Part shown: one piece after another, positions 13,042 to 24,311 of the stretch | Layout of the letters: each line of letters opens with the position of its first letter | Position numbering within the stretch: position 1 is the stretch's first letter | NCBI GenBank assembly: GCA_037951165.1 | Contig: JBBDHG010000160.1 | Span: 864,001 to 928,000, forward strand | Direction: 5' to 3' | From: Lophius americanus | Lineage: Eukaryota > Chordata > Actinopteri > Lophiiformes > Lophiidae | Length of the DNA: 64,000 bases | Notes under the pieces: model-generated | What the model saw: only the letters and a program-made list of their open reading frames with translations | What the model was told of the DNA's origin: nothing | Database searches by the model: none | Made by a program: the position numbers and the translations under genes

Positions 13042-13849
13042 AAGGGAATGTGTGTAAAAGAGGCATGAACACATGAGTGTGTGCGCGTGCAGAGGTTAAT
13101 GCAGGGGTGTTTATCCCCCCCCCATCACCACCCTCGACACCCCTACCCCGGTACGCCGATACTTCCAACAATAATTAAAAAAAACACCAGCGAAAACAGA
13201 GAGGCGAGGAAGAACGACATTAACACGTTCCATCCGCTGCCTTCAGGCTGCGTGAAGAAAAGACGGAGTTTAGGCGTCGATGGCTATCAGTCATGTTTAA
13301 CAAATATGCTGGAAAAGCTCGCGCCTTTAAAGTAGGCTTTTTTTTTTCACTTATGTGATGTACATTACAGCGAGGGTCAGGCATTTGCATGAGAATGGAC
13401 GATTAAGTGAGAGAGATAAACCCAAGGCTAGTTCCCGTGAATTGGATGCTGTGTTTTGAATACCAAGCAGTGGAGGGGATTTTTTTTTTTTTTCCCCCTC
13501 TTCTTCTTCTTCTTCTTCCCCAGTCGCTGCAGAATTAGCTCCTTGCATCATGCATTTGCTTCTCCCAATAATCACTCAGGCCCTTCCTGCGTTGATTATT
13601 TTCTCAGTGCAAGGGTTACTAAAATATTGCGGTAATCCTGTTTGGCTGAAGCAGGAACAAACTCACACTGGACTTCCTTTAAGGAATAAATCTAGGCCTT
13701 GTCAGCGGAGACGCTGTGGGGTGAGCCGGGGGGGGTGGAGTTGTTGTGGTCACATGATTACATTTCTATGGCACCTATAAATGATGGTCCTTCATCTAGT
13801 TTTATTTCATTGGAGGGTAATTGAACTCACTTTCACAATTTTTATTACC

Positions 13850-14260
13850 TCTACCAAGGAAAGTCTGATTTTTATCTCGGTCTGTTTGTCTGTTTGTTAG
13901 AAAGATTAGGCACAAACTAATGGTTTTATTTGCATGGAATTTTACCCAGAGGTAGGTCTCGGCATTCCCTAGAGACTATGACATTTTGATAACGTTACCT
14001 CATGACCTCAAAACGTGACATCATGATAATAATTGCGTAGCCATTGCAAGGTTTGGATCTTTGTTTGTGTTTTTTTTTTTATTAACATGTAAACTAATAA
14101 ACGGATTTGCATGAACTTTTACCCAACCGTAGGTTTTGGAATATCCTAGAGATGATGAAATTTTGGCGATATCACGTCATGACCTCGCGATGTGACGGCA
14201 TAACGCTTTCTTAATCATCGCGAGACAGGGAAGATTTTCAGTTTTTCATCAATACCTCCA
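13850..14260. repeat. Repeat family R2, two tandem units
   Basis: Two diverged units of about 150-180 bp share CTAATGGTTT/CTAATAAACG, TTTGCATG, TTTTACCCA, GTAGGT, CCTAGAGA, ATGACCTC and ATAACG-type words in the same order. The family is also at 48.66-48.91 kb. Confidence 0.75.
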
Positions 14261-14329
14261 TCAGTAATTTACCGATTTGGTTCAGATTTTCTGGGCATAT
14301 CAAGCCTCGTACCCGACATCAACCCACCG

Positions 14330-15669
14330 GAAAAGAACGGGATCCAGAATCAAAAGAGGATTTTATGATGGATTTTGTTCTTTTTTTAAAGGCGTTTTTT
14401 TTTTCTTTCCTTTTTTAAATCATCAAAAATTATTTTTCCCATAAGTCAAACTGAAATATTGAGCAATTACTCCATTTATAACAGATATAATACTTCAAAG
14501 GAATAACATAAATCCGTTAAACCTCAATAAATAATAAACCTCAATCTTATTCTAGATCTTGAATCTCACTGGTACATTGGATCACTTTCAAGAAGCTTAA
14601 GCACATGAATATGACATGCCATCCAAAAGCAAGAATCTATACATGAAAAAGATCATTTATCTATTATTTATATTCGATTGAAGCTTTTGATCTTTGCTGA
14701 AAGGTGCAAGGATTCCAAAACCAAGCCCCGTTTCCTGCCAGCGTCTTATCACCACATTTCCTGACTTGACTGCTTGCAAAAACCCACTTGTGGAGCCTCC
14801 TTGCATTGTATTTAGTCTGGGTGGGGTGCTTCACTATGATATAGTCCAGGGCACGGAGGAATGAAAGGGAGCCGAGACTAAATTCACACAGGAAGTGGGT
14901 ACTTTCTGCTGCATTGATTTGAACACACAGACACCTCACACCAACGACCTGTGCCACATCTGGAAACAATTACACTCGTGTTTGACTTGACCTGCCTGCA
15001 CCTATAGTCAACTCGGCCAACTCCTTCTTTTTTTTTTTATGTGTTTGTTGCAGAGGTAGGGGTGACCCTGACGCGGCGGCTCCGGGGCGAATGATGTGTA
15101 ATTAGTCGGAGGGAACACGACTCCGCTCGCCCGAAATGAAACGTCTCGTATTGGCATCAAACGAATCCGACGGGCTTGACAGGTCGCACGCGGAGCGAGA
15201 GCGAGGGCGCGCCGAGTTGATGTGCTATCAAATGACCCACGCTGGAGTTTTTTGAGGACGACGAGGAGCGTCTGAATTATCAGGCATCTCAGAGGTAGCG
15301 CGGCGGAGCTTTCATGCGAGAGTGGCAAAGCAGACAAGGGGTGATGCAACGCTTGATTTTTTTTCTTTTTTACCCTCCATGAGTCTGCCAGGGCAGCGCG
15401 TACAATATTAAACAGTGTCGTGTCGGTGTATCAGCCCGTCTAAATGAACCCATTAGTATGCTACGGGGCTCGGCGCCGAGATCAATGCGTGAAACGGTTT
15501 GGAAATCTCCTTTGATACAAGATTTCCCAGCTTGAGCAAATTGATGAAATTCCTCTTGAAACAGCGGCAACCATTTCACATGGCAGACTTTTCTCAAGAC
15601 GGAATCCCGTCGTCCGACACAGCGCCTGCTCACATTCAGCGGTGGCTCGTACGTACAGAGACTCAAGCA
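14330..15669. other. Intron 2 stretch without a gene
   Basis: AT-rich to 14.66 kb, then repeat-poor complex sequence at 14.67-15.00 and 15.06-15.66 kb, including CTTTTGATCTTTGC (TCF/LEF-like) at 14.69 kb. The open frames on both strands overlap each other and match nothing known. Confidence 0.45.
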
Positions 15670-16490
15670 TTAAAGTACACATTTAGGCGAGTACTTCCAC
15701 AATTCTGCTACTTTAGACTTCTTCTCCACTAACCTTTAGAAGGAAATATTGTACTTTTTACACCACTTCATTTGTCCGACAGAAGATGTCACTACTTACT
15801 TTTCAGATTACATTATTTGTATGAAGTGTTGCGATATCGTTTTAGAAAATTCTCCTACTTCTCACTCGAGAACCCCTGATTGAACTTCTCTAATTAATGC
15901 GACTCATTGATGACGGTCCATGTTGACTCAACCCAGCTATTTTCTTTGAAGTCAGCAATATGATCCAAGATAAGATCCCTGGGTGACTCGACGATGAAGA
16001 TAAATACACTTCATTGTTTAGAGCGCAGTAATAAAAACAAGACCGATTAACTTCTGTCAATTCTAATTCTATCTATGGTTGGGAGGTAATAGTCAAAAAA
16101 TAGTTTGCTTTTTTGGGCACAAAAAAGGAAGTTAAATGAACAATTACAGAAAATATGACAAATACAAAATTGTGGCAGTTCCTATGAGGTGAATTTGGAC
16201 TTAAATGGACCAACAGTTGGGAAGTTATCTTTGAAAAACAGAGATAAAAAACATTTGGGGAAAAAAAATCCCCCTAGTGGCAGAAATATGCAACTGACAG
16301 TTCCCAAAATCAATCAAGTGCTTCCTGGGGGACCATTTCATATTTGATACTTAAAGTACCTTCTACTGGTAATACTTAAAGTAAACTATTGAACACAAGT
16401 CTTTCACTTGTAGTTGAGTATTTTCACAGCATGGTACGAGTACTTTTACTCGAGTAAAGGATTTATGTACTGTATCCGCTGCCGACTACG
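15670..16490. repeat. Teleost interspersed repeat with R1 nested inside
   Basis: The left part has AGGAAATATTGTACTTTTTA, CACCACTTCATTTGTCCGAC and ACTTACTTTTCAGATTACAT; the right part has GAGTACTTTTACTCGAGTAA. Both resemble a widespread fish repeat rich in TACTTTTACT. The R1 copy at 16.18-16.37 kb interrupts it. Related words at 43.98-44.13 kb flank the fold-back element. Confidence 0.55.
16180..16370 (+). repeat. Dispersed repeat family R1, copy 1
   Basis: It contains GGACCAACAGTTGGGAAGT, CCCCCTAGTGGCAGAAATAT, GCAACTGACAGTTCCCAAAA and TCAATCAAG, the family signature. It is nested inside the 15.67-16.49 kb element. Confidence 0.75.
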
Positions 16491-17514
16491 ATAATGCACC
16501 TCGCACGGGAGGTAAGAGAATTATAAAGGCTGCATATAAAGACGGGTTAATTAGCAGCACAGCTTCCACTTAACTTGCCGGGTTTTTAAACAGTTTTAGC
16601 GCTTTCGGAATTTCTCCTTTTATTCATCGGATAAGGAGCCCTCATTGAGAAGACCACCAAATTTGAACACAGCAACTAGAGTGAAAAAAAACAACAAGAA
16701 AAAAAGCCGTGATAATGGATAATGTAGCCTGGAGGTGAAAGCAAGGACACGTTCTTTTCTGTGCAAAAAAAAACATTCTGAAATATTCAGGACTTTCTAA
16801 ATCTCTCACAGCTTTGTCTCCAGAAAGCCAGAAGCTTGTCCCTGAATCAGGCCAGCTCTTAACCGGGAATTCCAAGACACTTGCCTCCAGACTCACCTCG
16901 AGTGAACTTTAACCGCCGTGTGCGTTCTCATTGATTCAGGCAAACATTACTGGGTGAGAAGGTAGAATTCAAGTAGAGGAAAACAACAAAAAGCCATTCA
17001 GAAGTAGATTCCGCGAGGAGCTCGAGCTCATACCGATGCAAAGAGAGAAATCTACGAGTCAAAATGTAAACTGAAATAAATCCTAGGGGTGTCTTTCAAA
17101 ATTCTCTGCAAAATTGACTGAAATGGTTCTACATTGGTTTACTGACACTAAACCTCCTTCAAGAATGACCCCCCACCCTCAGAGGGCAATCATTTCTCCG
17201 GGCTGACCGTCTACCGCAATTATCAAGCTAATAAGCCCCCCCCCCTGTGCGGTTATTGGCGAGTCGGGGTCCAGGATGAGGGGGTCGCCGCTTCGGTAAG
17301 TGTGTGTGATAGCTGCTTGTAAGGTGTGAGTTATAGTCTTAGACAATGTTACGACAGCGCTGATTTGGAAGTCACCTAGGTGAGCTTGGCAGTTATTGAA
17401 GGGGGAGGATCTCTGGGCCTGAGCCACGAAGGACCACTCTGTAGTCAAAACAGTGTATGAATGAATTATGTCAAACAAAGAAACGGCAAATAACTTGATT
17501 AATAACTCAAACAC

Positions 17515-17580
17515 AATAGCACTTTGAGATTTGATCCAAATGTAAAGTGCATTATAAATTAAATGTATTATTATTATTAA
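17515..17580 (-). repeat. SINE/LINE-like tail, reverse copy
   Basis: The reverse complement of the same repeat: AGCACTTTGAGATTTGATCC, AAATGTAAAGTGCATTATAA, ending in ATTATTATT. Confidence 0.75.
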
Positions 17581-17984
17581 GTGGAAAACCCAGAATTTCA
17601 CAAAAAAAAATACAAACTTTTGCTAAAATTAACGGAAAATACCATAATGACGCGAACAAATCATTACAGTTAAAGTATTATTTCATCTAAATAACAAATT
17701 TTGCCAGAGTTTAGACGAAAGAAGAAAAGTCCTGAGCATATTTTTTATTCCTTAGACAAATTAGGCAACTCATATCTTGGAAAGCCTTTTTCGTCCATCC
17801 CAATAAAAAAACAAACCAATCCTAATCCCCTTGTTTGAACTCCTTAAATGAAATATTAAGAAACTCAAACAGTCCATACTGACTCTTTTTCTGAGCTGCA
17901 AAAAGCTCCTCTAATGACTAAAATATTAGCTATTATGGTGAAATAATATATATACACAAGATATATATCCTTGTGTTGGGTCAT

Positions 17985-18305
17985 ATGAGCTAATTTGGAC
18001 ATAATCGGACATCGCGTTGGGAAGAAACCGTCAAAATAAAAACAAGATCAAGCTGAGTCGCTTCACACCCACCAAATTTGGACTAAATTGGTCCAACAGC
18101 CCAAATTTTACTGCCCCAAAACTGTGATATTTGAGATAAAGCTGCCCCTAGTGGCAGATATATGCAACTGACGTTTCCCCAAAACCAATGCAGTTCTTTG
18201 CACTCATGTCTACGAAGGCATAACATTTGAAAATGATGCGTGAAATAGGTTAGATATCGAGTTAACACAAAGGATCTGCGGCGGGGAAGACGATTCCACA
18301 ACACC
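17985..18305 (+). repeat. Dispersed repeat family R1, copy 2
   Basis: It contains TAATTTGGAC, GTTGGGAAG, CCCCTAGTGGCAGATATATG, CAACTGACGTTTCCCCAAAA, TTTGAAAATGATGCGTGAAA, CGAGTTAACACAAAGGATCT and GCGGCG. It ends about 150 bp from the zbtb16 donor. Confidence 0.8.
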
Positions 18306-18447
18306 TGACTTTTTTGGGGATACAATTACTACAGTACCAAGAGACCGAAGGACTTTCACTTTTCTTCTGTATGCTGTCAAGTAATCTCTCCTTAAAAATG
18401 TGATTAAAACAAAACAAGGCCACCAGGCAGCAGATAAAAAGAGAACT

Positions 18448-18458
18448 TTTCTTACCTG
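18448..18458 (-). promoter_or_regulatory. zbtb16: Splice donor at the end of zbtb16 exon 2
   Basis: On the minus strand ACAG is followed by GTAAGA, a near-consensus donor; the exon ends at 18456. Reading through gives an immediate TAA, so the open frame ends just where the splice site sits. The cut falls inside zinc finger 1 right after EQH plus two bases of the next codon, where PLZF continues with its second His. Confidence 0.9.
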
Positions 18459-19684
18459 TGTTGCTCCACAGCTTCGTTATCTGGTAGTTCAGCGCCGCAT
18501 ACATTGCAACGTTCATGCTGGTTCCTGATGTCTGGTTTCATGCCCACTGCCAGCTCCCCCAGTTTGCTGAAGAACTCTCTCTGGATGAAGCTCTGAGGCA
18601 GGAGTCCTCCGTAGGCACTGAAGTCCATAGACATGGCCAGGGCCGGGGACATGGGGAGGGCAGAGGCCATGGACGCCGGCATGGACATGATGGCGTCGGA
18701 TTTATGATTGACGGGTAAGGAGTAAAGCGAGGCCAGATGTTTCTCCGTCATTCCAGCCATTGCCTCCAGCCCGATCTGGCTGACCTCAGCTTGAGGGTCG
18801 CCCATGCCATCGTCCCGGACGTAATGCAGCTCGCGGGCGCTGGTGATCACGCTGCTTCTGGTTGGCGTCCCTGGACCGTCTCGGTTCCTGTCCTCCCCGC
18901 TTCGCTCACCGTTGCTGGAGGCGCTGGACTCCATGTTCTGGGGGCTTTCGTGGCCGTTTCCACCCATGTCTACTTGCATCATTTCAGTCTTGATCTCCGT
19001 CATCAGGTGGTGGGAGTTCCCCTGCATGAGGTGTTCGCCGCCAAAGCCTTGCTGGAGCAACGTCTGTCCGATGCTCATGAGACTATCCACGGCGGCTTTG
19101 GTGGGACTCAGGCTGGAGACGCTGAAGGAGGTGGAGACCGAGGGACTCTGATCCACCATGCTGGTCAAGATGGAGTTTTGCTGGTTACCTGACAGATAGG
19201 AACTCTCCATGGAATGCTTTTTGGAGTTCTTGGCTCCATTGTGACCTTTGCGGTCGTCGTCCTCCTCTGTGCTTACGTTGACCTCCGCGTCGTTCTCGTC
19301 GGAAGACTGGATGGTTTCGAGGATCTTGAGGCATTGCTCTTCCAAGTATTCAATCTCCAGGATCTCTGCTGCATACAGGAGGTCATCCAAGTCCTCCACC
19401 TTGGCCTGGAGCGTGGCGGTGTAAGCGTACTCCAAGATCTGCTGAAAAGTCTTTGGTGAGAGAAAGTCCAGGGTGTAATGCTGACTGCTGCGGTGGAAGA
19501 GGATTTCAAACATTTTGCTCGTGCAAGCTAGCACAGTCCTGTGAGCGTGGAACTCCTGGTTGTCCACCATGATGACCACGTCACACAGGGTCCCAGCCAG
19601 ACGCATCTGGTTGGCCTTCTGCAGCAGGGCGGTGGGGTGATTGGGGTTCTGGAGCTGGATCATACCCATTTTAGTTAAATCCAT
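18456..19684 (-). CDS. zbtb16: Zbtb16 (PLZF) first coding exon: BTB/POZ domain, repression region, start of zinc finger 1
   Basis: This exon encodes residues 1-409 plus two bases of codon 410 of a PLZF-type BTB-zinc finger transcription factor, a nuclear sequence-specific repressor that dimerises through BTB and recruits corepressors. The start begins MDLTKMGMIQLQ, as in vertebrate PLZF. BTB spans about residues 20-125, and the charged-pocket pair D35 and R49 is present. An acidic, Ser-rich linker follows; MVDQSPSVSTSF (176-187), a SUMO-type IKTE motif (231-234) and TPTRSSVITSAREL (273-286) match PLZF. Zinc finger 1 starts with C393 and C396 and reaches H409; its second His must come from the next exon. 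The exon ends at a donor in phase 2. The ATG at 19682-19684 has A at -3 and G at +4. An in-frame extension upstream begins only with GTG and is not a start. The remaining fingers lie outside the window. Whether this is paralog a or b cannot be told. Confidence 0.96.
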
Positions 19685-19713
19685 TATGTTGATGCGATCC
19701 ACAGCCGACTCAT
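19684..19713 (-). other. Upstream ORF overlapping the zbtb16 start codon
   Basis: An ATG at 19711-19713 opens a nine-codon frame (MSRLWIAST) ending in TAA at 19684-19686. The last A of that stop is the first base of the zbtb16 ATG, giving a TAATG overlap. The upstream ATG has C at -3 and A at +4, a weak context, while the main ATG has A at -3 and G at +4. Leaky scanning or termination-reinitiation could therefore tune translation. The arrangement is read directly; the function is inference. Confidence 0.6.
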
Positions 19714-19773
19714 GAGGCTCGCTTTCCCCCGCTCAGCAGTGTTTTTAGCTATCTTTGCAAACAAGATAAAAAC
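19685..19773 (-). other. zbtb16: 5'UTR part of zbtb16 exon 2
   Basis: This is the 89-nt stretch between the splice acceptor at 19774-19775 and the zbtb16 ATG. It has stops in the zbtb16 frame and one upstream ATG. It is inferred to be transcribed because the acceptor is strong and the known mammalian gene has the same layout, a non-coding exon 1 followed by a large exon 2 holding the start codon. Confidence 0.75.
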
Positions 19774-19807
19774 CTGCATGGAGAAACAGGATGAGAAGAA
19801 AAAAAAA
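19774..19807 (-). promoter_or_regulatory. zbtb16: Splice acceptor of zbtb16 exon 2
   Basis: On the minus strand a long T/C tract with only a few purines runs into TGCAG at 19774-19778, immediately before the 5'UTR of the coding exon. It is the best acceptor between the zbtb16 ATG and about 20 kb. Confidence 0.75.
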
Positions 19808-19934
19808 TGGATCAGTTCTGGTCAGTTCTGACTCAGTTTGTTCAAACATTTAAAGAATTATAGGTTTTAAGGGTAAACCCTCGGAAAGCCCCTAATCCAC
19901 AGCAGTGCATTGAACCCCTCAAATTAAATGGGAC

Positions 19935-20160
19935 TCCTTTATTAACCCTTACAGCCCATACTGGACCAACAGTTTGGAAAGTTCTGAGTGAGTGAGAAAA
20001 TAGTCCCCTAGTCAGGAAATATGAACTATTAGAGTAAAATATGACTATTTCGGAAATTGAACTAACAGTTACGAGGTGACATTGGAAAAACTGCGTCTTT
20101 TTGTTAAAAAAAGAAAAAGAAATAAAGAACAAAGCTACTCCTAGTGAGTAAAAATATCAT
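19935..20160 (+). repeat. Dispersed repeat family R1, copy 3 (5' part)
   Basis: It contains CTGGACCAACAGTTTGGAAA, ATATGAACTATTAGA and CTGCGTCTTTTTGTTAAAAA, all shared with the copy near 35.1 kb, then CTCCTAGTGAG. It lies in intron 1. Confidence 0.7.
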
Positions 20161-20439
20161 CGAAGTCCTCGTCATTTCTTTTTCGCCGTTTTTATTTTTT
20201 TTCCATAAAGGGATGCTTTTGGTTGACCGTTGGTTTTACAAGTATTCAACCAATGAAATGCCTTCAAAAAGGCATGTGACCACATCTTGTTTCACTCCAT
20301 AATATCAAGGTTTTTGTTCCTTAAGATGTGGTAGAAGAAAGGAAAACTTGAAAATTGCGGTAAGATGGCGTTTTCGTTTTGGTCGCCATTGCTGTATAGT
20401 CTTAACCAATAGTTGTTGTTTTTTCTATTTCCTGAAAAC

Positions 20440-20690
20440 TAACCGATTTGACTTTGCGCCCGAAAGGGAGGGTAGGATAATTTTGGCCTGAAAACTTTTA
20501 CACTTAAAGCTCCCCTTAGTGGAGTAAAAATGCAAGTGACTGTCCCCGAAATCAATCCAGTTCTTCCTCACACTAAGGGTCCCTGTAGGCATGAAATGTG
20601 TTCAATGAAGTCGGGTTTTTTTTAGTTATCGCTTTAACACAAACGATCCGAGGCGGTGATGATGATTCCATAATATTCCTTATATAATAT
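20440..20690 (+). repeat. Dispersed repeat family R1, copy 4
   Basis: It contains CTCCCCTTAGTGGAG, GTGACTGTCCCCGAAATCAA, TCCAGTTCTTCCTCACACTA, GTTATCGCTTTAACACAAAC and GATCCGAGGCGG. Confidence 0.8.
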
Positions 20691-20869
20691 AAAATTCCTT
20701 TTTTTTTCTTTTTTTTTGGAGGGCGGGGGGGGGGGAATAATCAAATGAAAAAGAGTCTGAAATTTTCCACCCAGGCTCCAAACAGTGTTATCTTTTATAC
20801 ATTTATATGAAGAACATTCAGAGAGACAATTCTATTCCTTTCTCAACATAGTGTATTCCTTTAAGGCGC

Positions 20870-21520
20870 ACCATTATTCTCTCTTCAAAACAGCCAGTGT
20901 GAAGTAAGTGGAGTTTCAAATTGAAAAAAATGTCCTGCAGGGATGGTAAACACTGTGTGCAGAGGCATTGTTCTCAAAAATCAGCGGAGACTATTGACTG
21001 TAGATTTGGGAGGGGGAGCCGTCCAACAGGCTCACCCCGCATACCAATCAGTCTGACATGTGTTATGTTAAAAAAAAAAAAGATGTCTTCATTGCGCTAT
21101 CTGATGGGGGACGTACACGGCTACACAAGTGGAAATTGTTGTTTGCCGCCGCCGTTTGGCTCACAAAGCCCGTCAGCAGCCTCCCTCAAATTAAATAGGG
21201 TCTTACTCAGTATTCCCATCACAGACGGGAGCAGAGAGCGGCGGCCAGAAATGGATGGAAGGGGAAGCAGGACGAGGCGAAAAAGCACCCAGAGCTGCAT
21301 CACCAAACACCCGGCTCTGCTCTTACAGTCACCGTTATCTCCGCGACCGCCCTTAACTCCGTTATCCAAGTCTAACGGAATAACCCGCTTCAACAGCAGC
21401 CGCTTAACCATCATAAAAATAATGATGCAATAGTGTCATGGCTATATGATTGATGCGATGACTGGTTGTCTCAGCGACTCCTGTCGGACTAATTATTCTG
21501 GTCTGGAATGGATAAACACT
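20870..21520. promoter_or_regulatory. Candidate regulatory block in intron 1
   Basis: A complex, repeat-poor stretch. It holds ATGATTGATGCGATGAC (PBX/HOX-like) at about 21447, CCATCATAAAAATAATGATG, and a balanced-GC middle (21.1-21.4 kb) unlike the AT-rich flanks. The frames open here (170 aa on plus, 97 on minus) match no domain I know. Conservation cannot be tested from one sequence. Confidence 0.3.
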
Positions 21521-24168
21521 TTATTCATTATGATAATTCAACACGGTCCTGTCACTGTTTATTTAGAAGGAACAGATGAATCTATCCGGTGACCCACATA
21601 CCTGATGATGTCAACTATTTATCCTCTCAGTATGTTCAATACTTGAGGGTTTATTTGGAAGGCAAAGTAAGTGTTGCTCAGCATTTTTCCACATTTGCTT
21701 TTAAAACAGAAGAAACTCCTATTTTATTCTCAAAGAGCTCACTTTAAAAAAAAAAAGTGAACTTTATAAAAGAGTTGATGTTCTCACGCCTAAATGAATT
21801 AATAAACGCGTGTAAACTTTTTTAAATTTGGCCCACTTTAGCAGGTGCAACTGAAAATAAAACCCCAAAAATGTGACACATTGAGTGAACGGCCTCATTA
21901 AAACTGTACATTAAGTTTCATGTAAAAGAAAATAAACACAGTTCAGTAAATCAAACTAGATGCAGTTATAAGAGTGATAAATATAGTTTATCTAACACAA
22001 CTAAGTTTGGGGGAAAGTATTGATTGTAGCTAGATTACATAAATTCATCAAATTATCCAACTAGATGTTTAACTTCCTCAGGATTTTAACCTGATTCAAA
22101 AGTTTATACATCGAAACATCTTGTGTTTGGCTTTTAGAGCATCGACTGTGACCAGAGAAGATGTTAGAACGTGCTGGTATTTAAGAAAAAAAATTGGCAA
22201 TATCCTCAGTAGACTTTAAAATGTACCCGAGTTAAAGTTCAGTCAACATAGTTGATTATTTCTTTTTAAAAAATGAGGAATTGCTTCATGCAAATGAGGT
22301 TTATTGACCATAAATAAACAAAAAAAGAGACCAGAGGTATTAAGTTTGAATGAAGTTGACAAAAAAAAAGGTGCAACAGGGAGAAGAAACGTCACATGAC
22401 CAAAAGGAAGCCAATAAGGAGTTAAAGGAAAAAATATATTCTGTTATTCAAAGATATGAAATAGCACTGAAAAAAATAGAATTGCATGGGATCAAATCAG
22501 ATTAAGCTATTCTTTGAGGGGAATAAATAGTGGCGGATTTTTCTGAATAGTATAATATCAGCTGGTCCCACAAAATAATTATAAACCCAACTTTGTGAAA
22601 TAGCGGCTGCACTCTGATAAAAAATCATTTAGTGGCTCAAACTGAGATCAGAAAAAATACCGTAAATTCGACAAAACAGTTATTCCAGTGTGGCTAAAAA
22701 AAAAAAAATCGATATTTGTGTCGACACGTCAGGTTCTCATGTAACCGCGCGCAACCTCTCAGCCGACAGAGGTCATGCCTTCAACCCTTTATTACAGGTG
22801 AGCCGACGTAGCTGCGGGTCACGCGCCTGTGCGGGATTCATGCGTGATGCGCGCAGACTTTGGAGACTTTAACGCGCCTCATAGTTCGCCTAGAAATTAA
22901 AAAAAAAAAAAAAAAAAAAAAAAGGGGGCACGTCTAGACAGCGTTCGTCCTGAGCAGACCGATCACACACACCGTCACACACACCGCTATGCGTTGCGCA
23001 AACAGCACCACATTAAGCATGAGGGGGTGGTGGGGGGGATTCTTCACGCTTTAGACCCCTGACAAAAACCACATTAGGGCCGACTTCACCCCCCCCCCCC
23101 CCAAAAAAAAAAAAAAAAAAAGCAGCAGAGAATCAATCTGATCACGAGTTGTCTGCACGTCGCGCGCCTAGGAGACCAAACCACAACCAGAATAAATAGT
23201 AATCATGATGAAAGCGACATAACCTCTCTCTTTCTTTTTTTCCCCCCGGGATCAGAGAAACTGCGCGGACTTGAAGTCTGCTGCGCGAGACAGACATCTG
23301 CTCCAATCTCACGCCGCCGCTCCTCTGATGTGATCGACGAACAGGTGGACTTTGTTTGGACGAGATACTCAAATACTGGAGGCGTGATAGAGGGTCAAGA
23401 TTAGGAATAACAAGGAGTGAAAGCGCACGGAGGGATCAAGACAAGCCCGGAGAACAAATCAATTTGCCGTTGCGTCTCCTGCCCCGCACCTCCTCGCTGC
23501 ACGCGGCGCGTCGATTATTCGGTCGCCTGTCGATCAATTCGGATTATTTGGGTTTGTTTCGGGATTCGACACCAGTGTCCACCAGTCCTCATCGTGATGT
23601 CATCACGGCTAAATGAGACACACTGGTGCGTCTGGTGACACAAGGACGAGCAAGAGTGACTGTCCCCAAAAAATAAATTGCGTAATTTTCCTAAGAAAAT
23701 TTTTTTTTTTAAAAAGAGCGATTTCTCCTGCAAAGTCGCAGGGATGGTTTGTCTGGCTCGCACCTCCAAGTCCTCTGGGTGCGATCTCCGGCATACTAAA
23801 CCCCACACACCGACAGAGGAGATGAGAGGAGGGGGGCTACGTCCACCTTAACATCTCTACGATAGAACACCGCGCGTTTTACGCAAAACTTACAACACCT
23901 TCCAGGCGCAATCAGCAATCAGGCGAAGCCTCGTTTCCACCCGGTGCGCAGATCCAGCGTGCGTGCCCAAGTCTTAACTTCAGCAATGAGGTTGAACGGG
24001 GACAAGCAGCGCTAACACACCCCCCCCCCCTCCTCCTCCTCCTAACGCAATAAAACGCATCCAAACATCCACCTGGTGAATTAAAGTATGCAGAGAAAAC
24101 AACGGTAGTCGCATGCGGAGGAGCGCGTTACGCACTTGTCGCCGCGTTCCTCCAGGATCGGTACTCAC

Positions 24169-24280
24169 CTAAGTTGCACGTTTTGATTCCGTCTAGTGCA
24201 AAGGGGGAGTGGGGCTACAGCATAGTAAGGCAGTTCGCAGTACCCGCTCTCTCAACACGCACTAACTCCTTTCTTCTCTC
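24169..24280 (-). other. zbtb16: Predicted non-coding exon 1 of zbtb16 (5' edge uncertain)
   Basis: The 3' edge is set by a strong minus-strand donor: CTTAG followed by GTGAGTAC, cut at 24169/24168. The sequence above it is CpG-rich and ends near the CRE. Intron 1 would be about 4.4 kb, in the size range known for the mammalian gene. The 5' edge given here is a guess, and there is no clear TATA box at a fitting distance. Confidence 0.4.
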
Positions 24281-24303
24281 TCCTTAGCAAATCAACACGC
24301 CGC

Positions 24304-24311
24304 TGACGTCA
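24304..24311. promoter_or_regulatory. Perfect cAMP-response element
   Basis: TGACGTCA, the full palindromic CREB/ATF site, lies about 135 bp upstream (gene sense) of the predicted exon 1 donor in CpG-rich sequence. Position and sequence fit a proximal promoter CRE; binding is inferred. Confidence 0.6.

Larger units (their letters stand above)
1..18455 (-). other. zbtb16: Start of the long zbtb16 intron 2 (no further exon seen)
   Basis: The coding exon ends in phase 2, so at least one zinc-finger exon must lie at lower coordinates. I looked on the minus strand for C2H2 patterns continuing the finger (KLHSG, CGKRF, RLRMH) and found none down to position 1. The human gene also has a very long intron here, so the next exon is probably outside the window. 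Content is listed separately: minisatellites, transposon remnants and several repeat-poor blocks. Confidence 0.65.
19774..24168 (-). other. zbtb16: Predicted zbtb16 intron 1
   Basis: The interval of about 4.4 kb lies between the predicted exon 1 donor and the exon 2 acceptor. It holds two dispersed repeat copies (19.9-20.7 kb), a complex block at 20.87-21.52 kb that may be regulatory, AT-rich unremarkable sequence at 21.5-22.7 kb, and the CpG-rich promoter-side block. The extent depends on the exon 1 call, which is not verified by transcripts. Confidence 0.5.

Noticed and set aside
17179..17601. 140-codon minus-strand ORF in the zbtb16 intron
   Set aside because: It overlaps a SINE-like tail repeat and shows no domain.
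1..18455. Downstream zbtb16 zinc-finger exons
   Set aside because: No minus-strand C2H2 pattern (CxxC..HxxxH with TGEKP-like linkers) was found; the next exon is probably outside the window.
18515..19459. Several plus-strand ORFs of 67-151 codons opposite the zbtb16 exon
   Set aside because: They are antisense shadows of a conserved coding exon and match no known domain.
19685..19702. Six-residue N-terminal extension (MDRINI) of zbtb16
   Set aside because: It would start with GTG; the conserved MDLTKMGM start has an ATG in strong context.
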